From Candidatus Woesearchaeota archaeon (GTDB lineage: Archaea; Nanobdellota; Nanobdellia; Woesearchaeales; ARS49), in contig JACQMZ010000103.1 of the NCBI GenBank assembly GCA_016203345.1, positions 1 to 8,089 on the forward strand: a stretch of DNA of 8,089 nucleotides, written 5' to 3'. Under the pieces are notes generated by a model. That model saw only the letters and a list, made by a program, of their open reading frames with translations, did not search any database and was not told where the DNA came from. Positions 5,897 to 8,089 of the stretch are shown piece after piece (position 1 is the first letter of the stretch; each line of letters starts with the position of its first letter). The position numbers and the translations under genes were made by a program.

Positions 5897-7697
5897 AATA
5901 CTTGTTTTTCAACATCAGTTTTGGATAAATCCCCAACGACTTAAACTCGTCCAATATCAACTTGAACGCGTAACTCACCTCAATGTCACTCACTTCAACA
6001 TTGTCACCGCAAATCGGGCAATACCTCTTATTCTTGATCGCGTCATGAATCGCGATAATGCCGCAACCCTCGCACACAGGCACGATCGTGCGGTCAGAAT
6101 CAAACCGCTCCTTCAACAACAAGCTCGCCCCATGCGCAACAAACGTGTCCTTCTCCATCTCGCCAAGGCGCAAACCGCCTTCCTTCGCACGACCCTCAGT
6201 CGGCTGACGCGTCAACAACTGAATCGGGCCGCGCGCACGCGAGTGAATCTTGTTCGCGACCATATGCTTGAGCTTCAAATAATACATTGTTCCCACAAAA
6301 ATCTTCGCCTCATACTGCTCACCAGTCATGCCATTGTACATCGTCTCCGTGCCATTCTCGCGGAAACCCAAACGCTTCAACTCCTTGCGCAACGCCTCTT
6401 CAGGCTCAGCATCAAACGTCGTGCCATCAATCAGCCTGCCAGCCAACGCGCCAGTCTTGCCGCCCACCAACTCAATCAAATGCGAAATCGTCATACGCGA
6501 CGGAATACCGTGAGGCGTAAAAATCAAGTCAGGAATAATCCCACTTGCCGTGAACGGCATGTCAGTCTCCTGCACAATCAAGCCAGTAATACCCTTCTGG
6601 CCGTGACGCGACGTAAACTTGTCCCCAATCTCAGGAATGCGCTGGTCACGCAAACGCACCTGAACCAGCTTGTTCCCCTCCTCGTTCTCAGTCACCAACA
6701 CAAAATCAACAACGCCTTGCTCGCCATGCTTCAACGCAAGAGAAGACTCACGCCGAATATTCGACGCAAGCGAATACTCCTCCAACGAGCTCAAAAACCT
6801 GGGCGGACTCGTCTTGCCAATCACGACATCCTCCTCCTTAATCGCTGCCTCAGGAAACACAATGCCATCATCCTCAAGCAGGCGATAATCACGCTCGCTC
6901 TTGTAGCCCTTTGCTTCCTTCTGCGGAATAGAAACCTCATCCATCAAACCGCCAGAATACCGCAACTCCTCAGCCACTGCAGGCCGGAAATACGTACTGC
7001 GCGCAAATCCGCGCTCAATCGAACCCTTATTCAAAATAACAGCATCCTCAATATTATATCCCTTAAAGCTCATCACGGCAACCACGATATTCTGGCCAGA
7101 CGGATGAGCATTATAGTCAGACAAATCATGCATGATCGACTGCACGATCGGCGCCTGCGCGGTATGCAAAATGTTCACGTCCATGTCCATGCGCACAGGG
7201 AAATTAGACGCATAAAAGCCAATCGACTGCTTCAAGTTCCGCGCCCCAATAATCAAACGAGCAGACTGGATGTAATCACCATACGGCACCAGCGACGTGC
7301 ACAAGCCAAGCATCACCAACGGGCTTATCTCCAAATGCGTGTGCTGAGCAGTCAACTCACTCTCTGAGAACGCTATCAGACAATTCTCCTCCTCGCCAGC
7401 ATCCAAATACTCAATCACGCCCTGCGCAACAACATCATTCCACGAAATTTCATCCTTCTGCAACTGCTTAATGTGCTTCTCAGTCAACAATGGAATACCA
7501 TCCTTCACCACGACCAACGGGCGGCGCACACGGCCACGGCCGCACTCCACCATCACCCTGTCCAGCGGTTCAAACCAGTGCACATTGACGATTTGCGACA
7601 CGCCACCCTTCCTGCGCTCGCTACGCACCTTTTCCATAAACTCGCGGGGATCCTCCACAGTGCCTGCAAACTGGCCATTCACAAACACCTCGCTCAT
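5895..7697 (-). CDS. rpoB1: DNA-directed RNA polymerase subunit B' (Rpo2C)
   Basis: This 600-residue protein is the C-terminal part of the second-largest RNA polymerase subunit, split from B''. It starts with VFVNGQFAGTVEDP, the typical first residues of B' in archaea with split B. Downstream are GRVRRPLVVV, the HPSGQN motif, KGYNIEDA (residues 212-219, with the conserved ED near the catalytic centre), SRHGQKG (363-369), FTPHGIPSRMT, and the C-terminal anchor region RARGPIQLLTRQPTEGRAKE...GGLRLGEME. The zinc site is C542-x2-C545 with C560-x2-C563. Length fits B' proteins of about 600 residues. The start ATG overlaps the rpoB'' stop by four bases (ATGA), and GGGGGTG lies five bases before it. 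The stop is eight bases before the rpoA' start. I see no missing catalytic residue. Confidence 0.97.
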   Translation of the reverse strand: MSEVFVNGQFAGTVEDPREFMEKVRSERRKGGVSQIVNVHWFEPLDRVMVECGRGRVRRPLVVVKDGIPLLTEKHIKQLQKDEISWNDVVAQGVIEYLDAGEEENCLIAFSESELTAQHTHLEISPLVMLGLCTSLVPYGDYIQSARLIIGARNLKQSIGFYASNFPVRMDMDVNILHTAQAPIVQSIMHDLSDYNAHPSGQNIVVAVMSFKGYNIEDAVILNKGSIERGFARSTYFRPAVAEELRYSGGLMDEVSIPQKEAKGYKSERDYRLLEDDGIVFPEAAIKEEDVVIGKTSPPRFLSSLEEYSLASNIRRESSLALKHGEQGVVDFVLVTENEEGNKLVQVRLRDQRIPEIGDKFTSRHGQKGITGLIVQETDMPFTASGIIPDLIFTPHGIPSRMTISHLIELVGGKTGALAGRLIDGTTFDAEPEEALRKELKRLGFRENGTETMYNGMTGEQYEAKIFVGTMYYLKLKHMVANKIHSRARGPIQLLTRQPTEGRAKEGGLRLGEMEKDTFVAHGASLLLKERFDSDRTIVPVCEGCGIIAIHDAIKNKRYCPICGDNVEVSDIEVSYAFKLILDEFKSLGIYPKLMLKNKY

Positions 7698-8089
7698 GGC
7701 GACACCCCCTTCAAGCCAAGGGATTTCAGCACGGACTTCACTTCCTCAACATTCGCGTCATTCGACATGCTCGCCAGCAACGACAAGTTCTTGCGCAACC
7801 CGATATTCGTGCCTTCAGGCGTCTCGCTCGGACACAACCTGCCCAAATGCGTGGCGTGAAGCTCACGCGCCTCAAAATTCTCCTGCGAAGAAGACAACGG
7901 AGACACGACACGCTGCAAGTGCGACAACGTATTCAAGTAATTCAAGCGCTGAATACGCTGAGAAATGCCCTTCCTGCCACCCACCCAGTTCCCCGTCGCC
8001 ATCGAGCTGTAAATCCTGCTCGTCAGCAACTTGTCCCGAATAATCACCTTGATAGACGGAAACTTTCCACGCTTCACGATGCGCTGGAA
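7694..8089 (-). CDS. rpoB2: DNA-directed RNA polymerase subunit B'' C-terminal part (truncated by window edge)
   Basis: The last 131 codons of the N-terminal half of the second-largest RNA polymerase subunit are present; the rest is outside the window. The frame is open through base 8089, so the GTG at 8075-8077 is an internal valine, not a start. The fork-loop / lobe signature is clear: SHLQRVVSPLSSSQ, then FEARELHATHLGRLCPSETPEG, then GLRKNLSLLA. This is the region that in unsplit RpoB continues directly into the B' part. The protein ends soon afterwards with LKGVSP, and its TGA overlaps the B' ATG. The two proteins must assemble into one functional B subunit beside A'/A''. The upstream gene expected from archaeal synteny (rpoH) would lie beyond the window. 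Confidence 0.95.
   Translation of the reverse strand, partial: FQRIVKRGKFPSIKVIIRDKLLTSRIYSSMATGNWVGGRKGISQRIQRLNYLNTLSHLQRVVSPLSSSQENFEARELHATHLGRLCPSETPEGTNIGLRKNLSLLASMSNDANVEEVKSVLKSLGLKGVSP
7698..7709 (-). promoter_or_regulatory. Ribosome binding site of rpoB' inside the end of rpoB''
   Basis: On the minus strand GGGGGTG (7703-7709) lies five bases before the rpoB' ATG, within the last codons of rpoB''. Together with the ATGA overlap it supports coupled translation of the two halves of subunit B. Confidence 0.6.

Noticed and set aside
5887..5898. TTG start for rpoA' four codons upstream
   Set aside because: It overlaps the rpoB' stop and would place the GAGGG motif inside the coding frame. 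The ATG at 5884-5886 has that motif at good spacing.
5853..7367. 504-residue plus-strand open frame opposite rpoB'
   Set aside because: Same cause: exact codon-register antisense of a clearly conserved gene, with no family resemblance.
1990..7697. Inteins in the RNA polymerase genes
   Set aside because: Archaeal rpoA', rpoA'' and rpoB are known intein hosts, but the conserved active-site segments are uninterrupted and lengths are normal.
1..8089. tRNA genes, CRISPR arrays, insertion sequences
   Set aside because: The window is almost entirely coding with gaps of at most 27 bases inside the operon. No cloverleaf, repeat-spacer pattern or terminal inverted repeats were seen.

Overview
The window is a stretch of the archaeal RNA polymerase / ribosomal protein (str-type) operon. 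All eight recognised housekeeping genes lie on the minus strand. Read in the direction of transcription, from the right edge to the left, they are: the 3' end of rpoB'' (cut by the window edge), rpoB', rpoA', rpoA'', ribosomal protein eL30 (L30e), the short archaeal NusA-like protein, uS12 and uS7. This order, the two-piece largest subunit (A' carrying the DFDGD active site and bridge helix, A'' carrying the trigger loop), the L30e gene and the KH-only NusA are all archaeal traits. The second-largest subunit is also split (B''/B') at the place known from methanogens and relatives.

Packing is very tight. B''/B' overlap by four bases (ATGA). The following intergenic gaps are 8, 9, 4, 5, 27 and 1 bases, so a single polycistronic transcript is expected. 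Shine-Dalgarno-like motifs lie inside or across the preceding stop codons for B', A', A'' and L30e. This suggests translational coupling, which suits subunits needed in equal amounts.

The first 212 bases lie beyond the end of rps7. They carry, on the plus strand, the remains of a HEPN-domain protein converging on rps7. The HEPN core is recognisable for about 48 residues and then degenerates. Many archaea have tuf (EF-1A) and rps10 downstream of rps7, and this fragment sits where they would be.

The HEPN fragment resembles proteins I associate with DPANN archaea (Woesearchaeota / Pacearchaeota-like). I therefore infer, weakly, an uncultivated DPANN or related archaeon. The operon alone proves only Archaea.

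No hidden novel system is evident. The points most worth a second look are: both KH loops of NusA losing their second glycine (GPKA and GRNA instead of GxxG); a proline/alanine-rich N-terminal extension of about 65 residues on RpoA' that contains a perfect 9-bp tandem duplication; the decayed HEPN gene at the operon end; a short L30e; and an 8-codon minicistron that exactly fills the nusA-rps12 gap. Three very long plus-strand open frames are codon-register mirrors of the rpo genes, caused by absence of TTA, CTA and TCA codons, and are not genes.
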